DNA of 64,000 nucleotides from Polynucleobacter sp. UB-Piko-W3 (GTDB lineage: Bacteria; Pseudomonadota; Gammaproteobacteria; Burkholderiales; Burkholderiaceae): positions 1,015,545-1,079,544 of the forward strand of contig NZ_JACVPY010000002.1 in NCBI RefSeq assembly GCF_018881635.1. Direction: 5' to 3'. Position numbers and translations under genes: made by a program. The notes under the pieces were generated by a model. The model was not told the origin of the DNA. It saw nothing but the letters and a program-made list of their open reading frames with translations, and made no database searches. Position 1 is the first letter of the stretch, and the number at the start of each line of letters is the position of its first letter. Below, piece after piece: positions 18,425-27,352 of this stretch.

Positions 18425-19699
18425 ATGGATCGTCGACACTTTATTGGTCAAAGCGCAGCAGCGCTTGGTTTGCTTGCAGGCTTCTCTGGCCATGCTCGTG
18501 CTAATTTACAAAAAGCAGAAATTCTTGTTATTGGCGGTGGTTATGGCGGCGCTACTGCTGCTAAATACTTACGCCTGTTTTCGAATAACACTGCCAAAGT
18601 AACGCTCATTGAGCCAAATGCTTCATTTATTTCTTGCCCGCTATCTAATTTAGTGGTGGGTGGCTCACGCACTTTATCAGAGCTCACTTCACCTTATGAC
18701 AATCTGAGCAAGCGTCATGGTATTAAAGTCATTCAAGATAGCGTTGCCAGTATTGATGCAGATAAAAAAACCGTCAAGCTAGCCTCAGGTAAAACCTTGC
18801 GCTACGACAAGGCCATTGTTTCTCCTGGCATTACCTTAATGACCAATACCATTGAAGGTCTAACTCAGGCAAACAAAGATGGGGTGACCTTACAAGCTTG
18901 GAAAGCCGGTCCTGAGACCGTTGCACTTCATAAGCAGTTGGCTTCTATGAGAGATGGCGGAACATTTGCCATCAGCATTCCAGAGGCGCCGTATCGCTGC
19001 CCTCCTGGCCCATATGAGCGTGCTTGCCAAGTAGCAAACTACCTGAAAAAGAATAAGCCGAAATCTAAGGTACTGATTTTAGATGCTAACCAAGATGTGA
19101 CATCCAAGGGTGCACTCTTTAAGAAAGTTTGGGCTGAGCAATACACTGGCATGATTGAATATTTACCAAAACATAATGTCACTGCGGTTGATGCAAAAAC
19201 TAAAACAATCAAGCTTGAAGTTCAAGACGATATTAAGGCTGATGTATTGAATTTACTGCCCGCGATGAGTGCTGGTGAAATTGCAGTCAAAACTGGATTA
19301 GCAAATTCGAATGGTCGCTGGGTGAATGTGAACTTCCTGAACTTTGAATCTACAGCGCAAAAGGATATCCATGTATTAGGTGACTCAATACAAATTGCCC
19401 CAGCAATGCCCAAGTCTGGTCATATGGCTAATTCACATGCCAAAGTGGCGGCCGCGGCAATTGTGGCTGAGCTCAGCGGCTGGGAAATAAATCCAGCACC
19501 TGTTCTCACTAATACCTGCTACAGCTTCGTGAATGAGCGTGAAGTTGTGCACGTTGCCAGCGTGCATCAATACAATGCCGCTGAGAAGACCTTCAAGACT
19601 GTTCCAGGATCTGGCGGACTATCGCCGGCACCATCTACGCTCGAGGGTGTTTATGCCTGGGGCTGGGCTCACAATATCTGGGCTGATAGCTTAGGGTAA
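18425..19699 (+). CDS. fccB: Flavocytochrome c sulfide dehydrogenase, FAD subunit
   Basis: A 424-residue FAD protein of the FccB/SoxF family, which oxidises sulfide in the periplasm. It has a twin-arginine signal (DRRHFIGQSAAALGLLAG), a Rossmann motif ILVIGGGYGGATAAKYL, a SCPLSNLVVGG segment, and cysteines in RCPPGPYERAC and NTCYSFV that match the region of the redox-active disulfide in this family. The C-terminal FCSD flavin-binding domain is complete. Tat export fits folding with FAD in the cytoplasm. No other sox genes are in the window, so the role may be sulfide detoxification rather than full thiosulfate oxidation. Confidence 0.9.
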   Translation: MDRRHFIGQSAAALGLLAGFSGHARANLQKAEILVIGGGYGGATAAKYLRLFSNNTAKVTLIEPNASFISCPLSNLVVGGSRTLSELTSPYDNLSKRHGIKVIQDSVASIDADKKTVKLASGKTLRYDKAIVSPGITLMTNTIEGLTQANKDGVTLQAWKAGPETVALHKQLASMRDGGTFAISIPEAPYRCPPGPYERACQVANYLKKNKPKSKVLILDANQDVTSKGALFKKVWAEQYTGMIEYLPKHNVTAVDAKTKTIKLEVQDDIKADVLNLLPAMSAGEIAVKTGLANSNGRWVNVNFLNFESTAQKDIHVLGDSIQIAPAMPKSGHMANSHAKVAAAAIVAELSGWEINPAPVLTNTCYSFVNEREVVHVASVHQYNAAEKTFKTVPGSGGLSPAPSTLEGVYAWGWAHNIWADSLG

Positions 19700-19717
19700 T
19701 AAAGAGGGGCGCTTCCG

Positions 19718-19745
19718 AAAAAAGGGGCCTTTGGGCCTCTTTTTT
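19718..19745 (+). terminator. Rho-independent terminator after fccAB
   Basis: A 12-bp stem (AAAAAAGGGGCC / GGCCTCTTTTTT, one G-T pair) with a four-base loop and a terminal T-run. Confidence 0.9.
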
Positions 19746-19805
19746 ATTCCCCTAAACCTCATTGCGAAATATACTGAAGTCCACCAAAAAAACAATGGAG
19801 TTTTT

Positions 19806-20264
19806 ATGAGCATGACCCCAAACTCACCAAAAGATGCCTCCAAGCTAGAGGCAACCGTTGAAAAGTGGACGGTACCGATTGGCAATCTATTTGTCTCTCT
19901 ATTCCATCGGATCGCATTATTTGGCATTGGCGCTGCAACCGTCTGGTCTTCCGCCGTCGCCTTCATAGGAATGGTAGATAAAGGATCTGCTTCTATTGAA
20001 GATTTGCTCTTACTATTCATCTACCTAGAGATTGGCGCCATGGTCGGCATTTATTTCAAGACTAATCACATGCCTGTGCGGTTTTTAATCTACGTGGCAA
20101 TCACCGCGGTAACCCGACTCATTATTGATTTGGTTAATACTAAGCATGAGGCCGACCTTCCCATTCTCTACATGGGCATCACAATCCTTGTACTAGCCTT
20201 AGCGAATGCAGTAGTACGTTACGCCTCTTTTAAATACCCTAGCAAATCGAGTGAGAGCGAATAG
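19806..20264 (+). CDS. PsiE-like phosphate-starvation-inducible membrane protein
   Basis: A membrane protein of about 152 residues with four hydrophobic helices (near residues 30-55, 62-80, 90-112, 118-137), matching the PsiE/DUF-type family in length and in the pattern VAITAVTRLIIDLVN. The biochemical role of PsiE is unknown. The ATG at 19806 has a GGAG five bases upstream; an earlier in-frame TTG at 19731 lies inside the fcc terminator and is rejected. The gene converges with the TAXI gene, their stops being only 1-2 nt apart. Confidence 0.78.
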   Translation: MSMTPNSPKDASKLEATVEKWTVPIGNLFVSLFHRIALFGIGAATVWSSAVAFIGMVDKGSASIEDLLLLFIYLEIGAMVGIYFKTNHMPVRFLIYVAITAVTRLIIDLVNTKHEADLPILYMGITILVLALANAVVRYASFKYPSKSSESE

Positions 20265-20265
20265 T

Positions 20266-21735
20266 TTATGAATGGGGCTCTACTTTAGGGGGTTGCTCTA
20301 TAGGAGCAACCTCTTGACCCTCAAAAGTTTGTACAGCTTCAATAATTTGATAAGGCTGCACACCGCGGTTTAGGCAGTTACGGACATAATCAATACTGGT
20401 GCGCAAAGAATAGCACTCACTTGCTAGACGTTTAGATACCTGGATCGTCAGCGCCCGATACTCGAGGACATCCAATCTCTTCAAATACTCGTCTAACTGA
20501 CTCAGATCAAAATTAGCAAGCAACTCTTGCTCCAGGCTCTTCAAGTCCGCATACAAGCGATTGATCTTATTTTGCATACGCCGGGTTCTAAAACCTGGCA
20601 AAGCTTGTAATAGTGGGTAGGCAATAATTAGAAACGGTAAAACCATAAACACAACATGATTTACTAGTTCTGCAAGCCAAAATGGTAAGTACGAAAGCAA
20701 GGTAACCAAAAGCGGATAGTTATTATTCTCGAAATGAACAGCTACGGGGCTCTCTGGAAACATCGTATTTTTAAAGGACGGGAATTCTCCACGGTCGGCA
20801 AAGAAAGTAGCTTTACCATTAATCTCGGTAGCCGCTTGGAGAAATAAAAATTGAATAGCCGGATGCATACGGTCATCAATTAAGAGATTGGTGGTGGTAG
20901 CCAGCATTTTGATATCTGCTCTAGGGAAGTTGCGCTTTAAATCAAACGCCCCTTCAGGCACATTCAACACTTGTAAGTAAGGCTCTAATTTCGCGTACGC
21001 TCCAGCGCGCTGAAATGTCCCAATTTGTAAAGTCGGATCCTTTAGTAAGGTCTTTATGTTTGGAGAGTAATAGGCATCCACCATAAAAACACCATCTATC
21101 TCTCCATTTTGGATTGCCTTGACGGCTTGATCTCCAGGCAAATTCACAAAGTCTGGTCCAGGCTCATAGCCTGAAAGCTTTAACAGTTTGATGGCTTGCG
21201 CATATGTGCCGCTACCCTCAACGCCAATGGAGATCTTTTTTGTCAGGAAATACTTCAACCCCCTATCTACACCATGAAGTTCTTTAGAGTTGAGCTCGGA
21301 ACCACGATAGAAAAACCAAATAGGGTTATAGGCAATAACGCCTAGAGACTGAATACCAGCAGTGTCCTTGGTAGAAACGACCCCAGCCTGGACAAACGCT
21401 ACTTGCAAAGGATCATTGCGATCTGACAAACGATCAATATTTTCTTGCGCCCCCTTCGTCGGGACTAACTCTAACGTAATGCCCTTTTTGGCAAAGAATT
21501 CTGCATACCGTTTTCCCAGGATCTCGCTCGCACTACCAGGGCCTCCTGTTGCCATCATCACATTCCGCGGGGGTGGCGGATCAGCGTATATGCCGATACC
21601 TACGATGATCAACAAAAGAAGAACTAAAATCGGCCAGGCCTCTTTTACGAACTGAACAAAGTCGAACCACTTCTCTTGGGCGCTCTCGAAAAGCCCTAGA
21701 AAAGTTTCATGAACGTTCTGTTTGAAGCTTGCCAT
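20266..21735 (-). CDS. Membrane-anchored TAXI-family TRAP solute-binding protein
   Basis: A 489-residue protein with a TAXI-type ligand-binding domain (about residues 55-310). An N-terminal membrane anchor (PILVLLLLIIVGIGIY) replaces a cleavable signal, and a second membrane helix near residue 355 (VVFMVLPFLIIAYPLL) leads into a cytoplasmic tail of about 110 residues with probable coiled coil. Classical TAXI proteins are free periplasmic proteins of about 320 residues paired with a DctQM permease, which is absent here. The extra modules suggest sensing or a scaffold rather than simple delivery. Confidence 0.84.
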   Translation of the reverse strand: MASFKQNVHETFLGLFESAQEKWFDFVQFVKEAWPILVLLLLIIVGIGIYADPPPPRNVMMATGGPGSASEILGKRYAEFFAKKGITLELVPTKGAQENIDRLSDRNDPLQVAFVQAGVVSTKDTAGIQSLGVIAYNPIWFFYRGSELNSKELHGVDRGLKYFLTKKISIGVEGSGTYAQAIKLLKLSGYEPGPDFVNLPGDQAVKAIQNGEIDGVFMVDAYYSPNIKTLLKDPTLQIGTFQRAGAYAKLEPYLQVLNVPEGAFDLKRNFPRADIKMLATTTNLLIDDRMHPAIQFLFLQAATEINGKATFFADRGEFPSFKNTMFPESPVAVHFENNNYPLLVTLLSYLPFWLAELVNHVVFMVLPFLIIAYPLLQALPGFRTRRMQNKINRLYADLKSLEQELLANFDLSQLDEYLKRLDVLEYRALTIQVSKRLASECYSLRTSIDYVRNCLNRGVQPYQIIEAVQTFEGQEVAPIEQPPKVEPHS

Positions 21736-21812
21736 ACTTTACCAATCAGCAAATATTCTAAAAGCTAATGATAATGTCCTTATTGATATTGCTATAACGA
21801 AAGCTTAAACCC

Positions 21813-22514
21813 ATGCTCCAACTACGAAAATCAGCAGATAGAGGCTATGCAGACCACGGTTGGCTTAAAAGCTTCCATTCCTTCTCTTTTGCCGGCTATC
21901 AGAACCCCCAATTTATGGGCTGGGGGAACTTAAGAGTCATCAATGAAGATCGCGTAGCAGCCGGAATGGGTTTTGGGAAACATAGTCATCGCAATATGGA
22001 AATCATTAGCTATGTTCTCTCTGGTGAATTAGCCCATGAAGATAGTATGGGCAATATCGAAGGTATTCCTCCAGGGGATGTGCAACGAATGAGCGCTGGC
22101 TCTGGCGTCACGCATAGTGAGTTCAATCATGCGAAAGACCAAACAACCCATTTCTTACAAATCTGGATTGAGCCTAATGTTTTGGAGATTGAGCCAAGCT
22201 ATGAACAAAAGACAATTCCACTTTCTGATAAACAAGGCAAGCTACGCTTAGTCGCCTCACCAGATGGCGCAGAAGGATCTGTAAAAATATTTGCAGATGC
22301 GAAGATATATGCCGGTTTATTTGATGGGCAACAGTTAGCACAATTGCAGCTTGATCCGAAACGCAAGGCTTATGTTCACCTGATTCAAGGATCACTAGAT
22401 ATCAATAGCCAGACTCTGGAGAGTGGAGATGCACTTCTGATTGCAGCTGAAAGTCAATTGGCTATCTCCAATGGAAAAAGCGCTGAAGTCCTTGTATTTG
22501 ACCTCAGCGCTTAA
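21813..22514 (+). CDS. Pirin family protein (YhhW-type bicupin)
   Basis: A 233-residue pirin with two cupin domains. The N-terminal cupin has the metal-ligand pattern GKHSHRNMEIISYVLSG and, further on, H-x-E in THSEFNH. Some bacterial pirins, such as E. coli YhhW, are quercetin dioxygenases; others regulate metabolic enzymes. The start MLQLRKSADRG is the typical YhhW opening. It is divergent from the TAXI gene across 77 nt and convergent with a Bug gene. Confidence 0.9.
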   Translation: MLQLRKSADRGYADHGWLKSFHSFSFAGYQNPQFMGWGNLRVINEDRVAAGMGFGKHSHRNMEIISYVLSGELAHEDSMGNIEGIPPGDVQRMSAGSGVTHSEFNHAKDQTTHFLQIWIEPNVLEIEPSYEQKTIPLSDKQGKLRLVASPDGAEGSVKIFADAKIYAGLFDGQQLAQLQLDPKRKAYVHLIQGSLDINSQTLESGDALLIAAESQLAISNGKSAEVLVFDLSA

Positions 22515-22537
22515 TGATTTTGAAAAGACGTTTTAAA

Positions 22538-23521
22538 TTAGTCTAACTTTATCTTTGCCTTCTCTATCACCACTTTCCAGCGGGCAATATCTGAGAAATA
22601 CAAATCTGAGAACTGTTGAGTATTCATTGGGGCAACTTGGACACCAGCCTTCTGGAAGCGCTCTTTCATCTCTGGCGTTTCTAAGATTTTCAGAATGGAA
22701 TTATTGAGTTCCTTAATGATGCTGGGCGAAGTTCCTACGGGAACAAATACACCCTGCCATAAAGCCATTTCATAACCTTTAACGCCTGCCTCTTGCATTG
22801 TCATTAATTCAGGAGCACCACTAAAGCGACTTTTACCAGTCACGGCCAATGCTTTGGCTTTATCGCCCTTATATAAGGGCAGCCCTACTGGCATACCAGC
22901 AAAATAAAAGTCAATTTGTCCGCCAACTAAATCTGTAGCTGCTGGTGACCCACCTTTATAGGGAATATGAATCGCCTGTAAACCGGTAGTAGCTAAAAAT
23001 AATTCGCCTGCCATATGATCTGAATTCCCGATACCAGAAGAACCAAAACTCAATTTTCCAGGATCTACTTTAAGCATTGCAATGAGATCAGCAACAGACT
23101 TGGCAGGAGAATTATTATTCACAATCAAAATATGGGGAGTAGCTGCAACTCCAACTACTGGCAGTAAATCTTTTTGCCCATTAAATGGCAATCTTGGATT
23201 AGCTGCTACATTAATTGCTAAGCCATTTTGCGCAAACAGAATGGTATATCCGTCTGGAGCGCTCTTAGCAACAGCATCAGCAGCCAAGCTACCGGCTGCA
23301 CCACCACGATTCTCAACAATGACGGGCTGCTTTAAAGCAAGACTCAGATCATTGGCGATCATCCTGCCCACAATGTCAGTAGAGCTACCTGGTGCATAGC
23401 CAATCATCATCTTGATAGGCTTATCGGGGTAAGCAGCAACAGCGAAACCCGCGAGTACCGGAATCACTGTCAACGCTGCTGCAGTGTTTAATGCTATGTT
23501 TTTTAATAATTTTTTAAACAT
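22538..23521 (-). CDS. Bug family substrate-binding protein
   Basis: A 327-residue TctC/Bug protein with a signal peptide (MFKKLLKNIALN... ending AVAA) and mature start YPDKPIKMMIGYAPGSSTDIVGRM. The segments VIVENRGGAAGSL and HIPYKGGSPAATDLVGGQID are diagnostic. The start at 23521 has a GGAGGAGA site directly upstream; the longer in-frame extension to 23578 overlaps the previous gene and has no such site. It is the last gene of an operon SMP-30, GntR, Ldh-family, Bug, and probably binds the sugar acid or related carboxylate degraded by that operon. Confidence 0.9.
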   Translation of the reverse strand: MFKKLLKNIALNTAAALTVIPVLAGFAVAAYPDKPIKMMIGYAPGSSTDIVGRMIANDLSLALKQPVIVENRGGAAGSLAADAVAKSAPDGYTILFAQNGLAINVAANPRLPFNGQKDLLPVVGVAATPHILIVNNNSPAKSVADLIAMLKVDPGKLSFGSSGIGNSDHMAGELFLATTGLQAIHIPYKGGSPAATDLVGGQIDFYFAGMPVGLPLYKGDKAKALAVTGKSRFSGAPELMTMQEAGVKGYEMALWQGVFVPVGTSPSIIKELNNSILKILETPEMKERFQKAGVQVAPMNTQQFSDLYFSDIARWKVVIEKAKIKLD

Positions 23522-23550
23522 ATTGTCTCCTCCAGTAATAATTTCAATTC

Positions 23551-24600
23551 TTATAAATTCAAAGTAGCGATACCGCACTCATTAGCGCAGGCATTTAATG
23601 CCTCTAGTAATTCCGGTGACACTGGAATACCTAAACGCCTTCTCTCGGCCATCATCTTTGCAGCACCTTCTCCTGGCACTCGAATTTCTTTAACGCCAGG
23701 TAATGTTGCTGAGTTTTTCAAATCTTCTACTAAAGCAATCACTCTACTGACAAACTCCTCCTTGTTTCCAAAAGCACTTGGATCAACTGCAATAATGGTT
23801 TGTCCAGTATTCGTTACCAAATCATGGTGTACGTTGAAATCAATCGTACCTTTTCCTACGGCAGCATTATTCAGTGCGCCTGCAAGCAAACCAATCATGA
23901 CAGCCAAACCATACCCTTTGTAGGCGCCAATTGGCAATAAGGAGCCCTCTGCAGCTCTTTGAGGATCTGTAATGGGCTTACCTTGTCGATCGATCATCCA
24001 ATCATCCGGTATTGACTCGCCCTTCTGGGCTGCAACTTTCACTTTTCCATAAGCAGCCACTGTGGTGGCAATATCTAGGAGAACCATGGGGCCTTCACCC
24101 GCTGGTACAGCAATTGCAATCGGATTGGTAGAGAGTAGCAAGTCAATGCCGCCCCATGGCGCCATATGATTGGCGTTACCAACAGCCATATAAATACCAA
24201 TGTAGCCTTGTTCCGCTAATTTGCGAACATACACTGATGCCGCGCCTGAATGATTGCCGTAATGACTACCAATCCAACAGACACTATGTTTTTCTACCTT
24301 TTCAATCGCTAGATCAACCGCTCTATTCATCACCAGATGGCCCAAAGCATTATCACCATTAATCAATGCTGTTGCACCTTGCTCACGCTCTATCCGAATA
24401 TTGGGATTGAGATTAACGCCACCCGCACGAATTCTCTTTAAATACGCAGGTAAACGAAAAATACCATGGCCATCAGCCCCAACTAAATCAGATTGCACCA
24501 TTAAATTGGCAATGATGTCTGCGTCGGCCGCAGGAACCTGTTGTGATTGAAGCGCCTTTGATATAAAAGCTTCGGCATCGGTGATGGATAAATACTTCAT
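23551..24600 (-). CDS. Ldh family (Ldh_2) NAD(P)-dependent oxidoreductase
   Basis: A 349-residue enzyme of the malate/L-sulfolactate/ureidoglycolate/2,3-diketo-L-gulonate reductase family, which reduces 2-keto acids with NAD(P)H. The family opening DLVGADGHGIFRLPAYLKRI, the GNHSGAASVYVRKLAEQG motif with the catalytic-type histidine, and the GYGLAVMIGLLAGALN segment are clear. Regulator-side neighbours (GntR, lactonase) point to a 2-keto sugar acid or hydroxy acid substrate. It starts 6 nt after the GntR gene. Confidence 0.88.
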   Translation of the reverse strand: MKYLSITDAEAFISKALQSQQVPAADADIIANLMVQSDLVGADGHGIFRLPAYLKRIRAGGVNLNPNIRIEREQGATALINGDNALGHLVMNRAVDLAIEKVEKHSVCWIGSHYGNHSGAASVYVRKLAEQGYIGIYMAVGNANHMAPWGGIDLLLSTNPIAIAVPAGEGPMVLLDIATTVAAYGKVKVAAQKGESIPDDWMIDRQGKPITDPQRAAEGSLLPIGAYKGYGLAVMIGLLAGALNNAAVGKGTIDFNVHHDLVTNTGQTIIAVDPSAFGNKEEFVSRVIALVEDLKNSATLPGVKEIRVPGEGAAKMMAERRRLGIPVSPELLEALNACANECGIATLNL

Positions 24601-24606
24601 AGTGAC

Positions 24607-25356
24607 TTAAATCTCTGAGCTCGCTTTAAATTCCATACTATAAACATACTTACTTTCTGGGTGATGCGTCACTGATACCTCAAATAACTTATCTTGATCA
24701 TCAAAATATCGACGAATAATTACTAAGCAAGAGGGATTGTTTTTGATGTTGAGTTTTGCGGCAATTTCTGACGATGCTGGCGCAGCATACACATCAACCT
24801 CTGCTCTCTGGATCCTCGCTCCATACTTTTTCTCTATCTGCTCGTACACCATCACCTGTGTGTGCTCTGGATCTTTTGTTAAAGACGCAAATTGAGGCAA
24901 GATATAAATATCAGTCCAAGCAATGATTTCTTCAGACCGCTGGTGCTTACGCATACCCCCAATGTGATACCAAGAGGAGCCAACAGGCGCTTTCACAATC
25001 AGACTTAATAGCTCGTCTAGCTCAATATATTCTTCGACTAAGTTTTTACGATAAGTGTCACGCGAATAACTCAAAATATCGATCGGAGAATCAAAGCTTT
25101 GAGTGAAGCGCCGCAAACGCTGCCTAGATATAACTTTCGTAGGTGCGCCTTGGCGACAATAAATCAGACCACTCGCCTCCAGAATTTGCAAAGCATGGCG
25201 CAAGGTATGCCGACTAGATTCAAAATCTCTACATAAATCGATCTCGGCCGGCAATACAGAGCCGACCGGCCAATCACCGTTATAAATACGCTGCTCTAGC
25301 GTGTTTGCTAAAGATTTATATAACGGTAGTCTTTCTGACAATTTAGGTGAGTCCAA
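24607..25356 (-). CDS. GntR/HutC family transcriptional regulator
   Basis: A 249-residue regulator. The N-terminal winged helix-turn-helix (about residues 10-75) carries the GntR signature YNGDWPVGSVLPAEIDLC and SRHTLRHALQILEASGLI, and the C-terminal UTRA effector domain (about residues 95-240) ends RRYFDDQDKLFEVSVTHHP. Its start overlaps the end of the SMP-30 gene by 14 nt. It probably represses this operon and the divergent dehydrogenase gene, responding to a pathway intermediate. Candidate operators are the palindromes in 26276-26416. Confidence 0.9.
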   Translation of the reverse strand: MDSPKLSERLPLYKSLANTLEQRIYNGDWPVGSVLPAEIDLCRDFESSRHTLRHALQILEASGLIYCRQGAPTKVISRQRLRRFTQSFDSPIDILSYSRDTYRKNLVEEYIELDELLSLIVKAPVGSSWYHIGGMRKHQRSEEIIAWTDIYILPQFASLTKDPEHTQVMVYEQIEKKYGARIQRAEVDVYAAPASSEIAAKLNIKNNPSCLVIIRRYFDDQDKLFEVSVTHHPESKYVYSMEFKASSEI

Positions 25357-26275
25357 ACATTTTTTTGCCTGCGATTGGGAGACGAGCCTTCAAGATGTCG
25401 CCGGATAAGGATTCTGTGATGTAGAGATCTTTTCCATCAGCACCACCAAAACACATATTGGCTAAATGATGATGGTGTGGGTTCTCTGAGTAAATTAAAT
25501 GGGTAGGCAGCATATTGTTATCAAACCTCCAGATGCCAATCCCTAAGTGGCAAACCAATAGCCCATTTTCAGAATCCATCTCAATACCATCAGGACCTGC
25601 AACACCGCCTGTGAGCTGAACTGCCACACCAGTCTTAGATACCGAGCCATCAGCCATCAGAGGTAGTCTCCAGATCTGCTGAGATCTGGTAGCGGCTACA
25701 AATACATGTTTTTCTTGAGTATTCAATGTAATACCGTTAGGACTTGGGACGTTAAGTGCCAAGCGATCTAATTGGCCATTGGCACGCAATCGAAAGACAC
25801 GCCCTGTTGGATCTGCAATGCCAGTTTGACCTTGGTCCGTGAAATACAAATCGCCATTTGAGGCAAAGTGCAAATCATTTAAGCCTTTAAAGTTCTCGCT
25901 ATACATTGAACCCAAAATGGTTTCAATTTTTCCAGTCTTAGGGTCTAAAGCGATTAAGCCTGCCTTGTAATCGCAAATGAATGCACGCCCATCTTTATGA
26001 AACTTCAAGCCATTTGGCCAACCATCGTATTGGGTAATTAATTCCCACTCGCCTTTTGTATCGATACGGAAAACGCGGCCAAAAGGAATGTCCACAAACC
26101 ACAAATTTCCGTCGCGATCAAATGAAGGGCCCTCTAAGAAGCACTCCACTTCTGCGCCCTGACGATTTGGATCAGACCAACCCGTGCGAGATTTTTTCCT
26201 AAATTTCTCAGGCATCGTTGAAAAAACTTCTGTTTTGATTTTCTCAACAGGCTGGAAGGGGTTGTGCATCGTCAT
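25343..26275 (-). CDS. SMP-30/gluconolactonase family protein
   Basis: A 310-residue six-bladed beta-propeller hydrolase of the SMP-30/LRE family, which opens sugar-acid lactones using one divalent metal. Family features are the acidic ligand in VECFLEGPSFDRDGNLWFVDIPFGRVFR, the asparagine in SPNGITLN, and the aspartate in GGVAGPDGIEMDSENGL. It is the first gene of the leftward operon and overlaps the GntR gene. A GGAG site precedes the ATG. The lactone substrate is unknown. Confidence 0.9.
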   Translation of the reverse strand: MTMHNPFQPVEKIKTEVFSTMPEKFRKKSRTGWSDPNRQGAEVECFLEGPSFDRDGNLWFVDIPFGRVFRIDTKGEWELITQYDGWPNGLKFHKDGRAFICDYKAGLIALDPKTGKIETILGSMYSENFKGLNDLHFASNGDLYFTDQGQTGIADPTGRVFRLRANGQLDRLALNVPSPNGITLNTQEKHVFVAATRSQQIWRLPLMADGSVSKTGVAVQLTGGVAGPDGIEMDSENGLLVCHLGIGIWRFDNNMLPTHLIYSENPHHHHLANMCFGGADGKDLYITESLSGDILKARLPIAGKKMFGLT

Positions 26276-26416
26276 GAAGGGAGCTCCTAGAGTAAGTTAT
26301 ACGGATAAGTAATCTTTATTAATAAACTATTAAAACATAAATAATGATAACCTTATGCGTCAATTGATCTGAAATGATCAAACTCAATTTTTACTTAACC
26401 GCATAGGTTTAAAACG
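26276..26416. promoter_or_regulatory. Divergent control region with two palindromes
   Basis: This 141-bp AT-rich gap separates the leftward lactonase-GntR operon from the rightward dehydrogenase gene. It holds two perfect short inverted repeats: TTAATA-AAC-TATTAA at 26319-26333 and TTGATC-TGAAAT-GATCAA at 26364-26381. Either could be the operator of the operon's GntR-family protein. The palindromes are visible; their use is inferred. Confidence 0.55.
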
Positions 26417-27352
26417 ATGAAATCTGTAGCTGTCATTGGAACTGGAATCATGGGTGCTGGCATTGCTGCCGGCTTTATTGCTAAAGACATTCCCACCATT
26501 ATTTTGGGTAGGTCTAAAGATAAGGCAGATGCCTGCTTAGATAAGGCTATTGCTCTTGCAAAGAAGATTGGCATGTCAAAAGACAATGCAGCTAAAGATG
26601 ATTCCGAGATTAAGAAGCTGCAATTCGTTGGAATATTGGAAGACTATCAAGACTGGGAGCAATGCTACTGGGTTATTGAGACGGTAGCAGAAAACCTTGA
26701 ATTAAAGCAAAAAGTATTTCAATACCTTGATCAAGTCGTACCAGTGGATATTCCTATTGGGAGCAATAGTTCAGGATTCCCAATAAGCAAAATTGCAGAC
26801 GGGCTCAAGACAGCTAATCGCATGATGGGTGCCCACTACTTTATGCCAGCTGAAGTAGTGCCATTAGTAGAAATTGTCATGGGGCAAAAAACTGATATCA
26901 AATATGCCGAACGGGCCTGTTCGCTCTACAAAGCGATTGATAAGAAGCCAGTTTTAGTTAAAAAAGATATCCCTGGGTTTTTAGCCAATCGCATTCAGCA
27001 TGCCTTGATGAGAGAGGCACTCTCTCTGGTGCAAGAGGGCATCGCTACTCCAGCTGATATTGATGATGCAGTGAGATATAGCTTTGGCTTTCGCTACGCT
27101 GCAGTGGGCCCAATGACACAAAAAGAAATTTCCGGGTGGGACGGAATGGCTAATGCCGCAAAAGAAATTTATCCATCCCTATCGAATATCACTAGCCTTC
27201 CACCTAAGGTAGTGCAACTCATGGCCGAAGGAAAAACAGGTATGAAAGCTGGGGAAGGTTTTAGAAAATGGACCCCAGAAGAAATCAAAACGGTTTCTGA
27301 TTCCTACTCCCGCAGATTGAAAGCGGCTTTTGACGTTCTTAATATTGAATAA
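26417..27352 (+). CDS. 3-hydroxyacyl-CoA dehydrogenase family protein (possibly a sugar-acid 3-dehydrogenase)
   Basis: A 311-residue NAD-dependent dehydrogenase. The Rossmann motif GTGIMGAGIAAGF is at the N-terminus, SSGFPISKIADGL and the catalytic-type histidine in GAHYFMPAEVVPLVEIV lie near residue 140, and the C-terminal helical domain follows after DIPGFLANRIQHAL. The single-domain size fits 3-hydroxybutyryl-CoA dehydrogenases, but also L-gulonate 3-dehydrogenase and carnitine dehydrogenase of the same fold. Its place among lactonase, UxaA and Ldh-family genes makes a sugar-acid substrate plausible. Its end overlaps the converging enolase-superfamily gene by 14 nt. Confidence 0.87.
   Translation: MKSVAVIGTGIMGAGIAAGFIAKDIPTIILGRSKDKADACLDKAIALAKKIGMSKDNAAKDDSEIKKLQFVGILEDYQDWEQCYWVIETVAENLELKQKVFQYLDQVVPVDIPIGSNSSGFPISKIADGLKTANRMMGAHYFMPAEVVPLVEIVMGQKTDIKYAERACSLYKAIDKKPVLVKKDIPGFLANRIQHALMREALSLVQEGIATPADIDDAVRYSFGFRYAAVGPMTQKEISGWDGMANAAKEIYPSLSNITSLPPKVVQLMAEGKTGMKAGEGFRKWTPEEIKTVSDSYSRRLKAAFDVLNIE

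Noticed and set aside
18078..19699. fcc genes as part of a sox thiosulfate-oxidation cluster
   Set aside because: No soxXYZAB genes are in the window; the pair ends in its own terminator.
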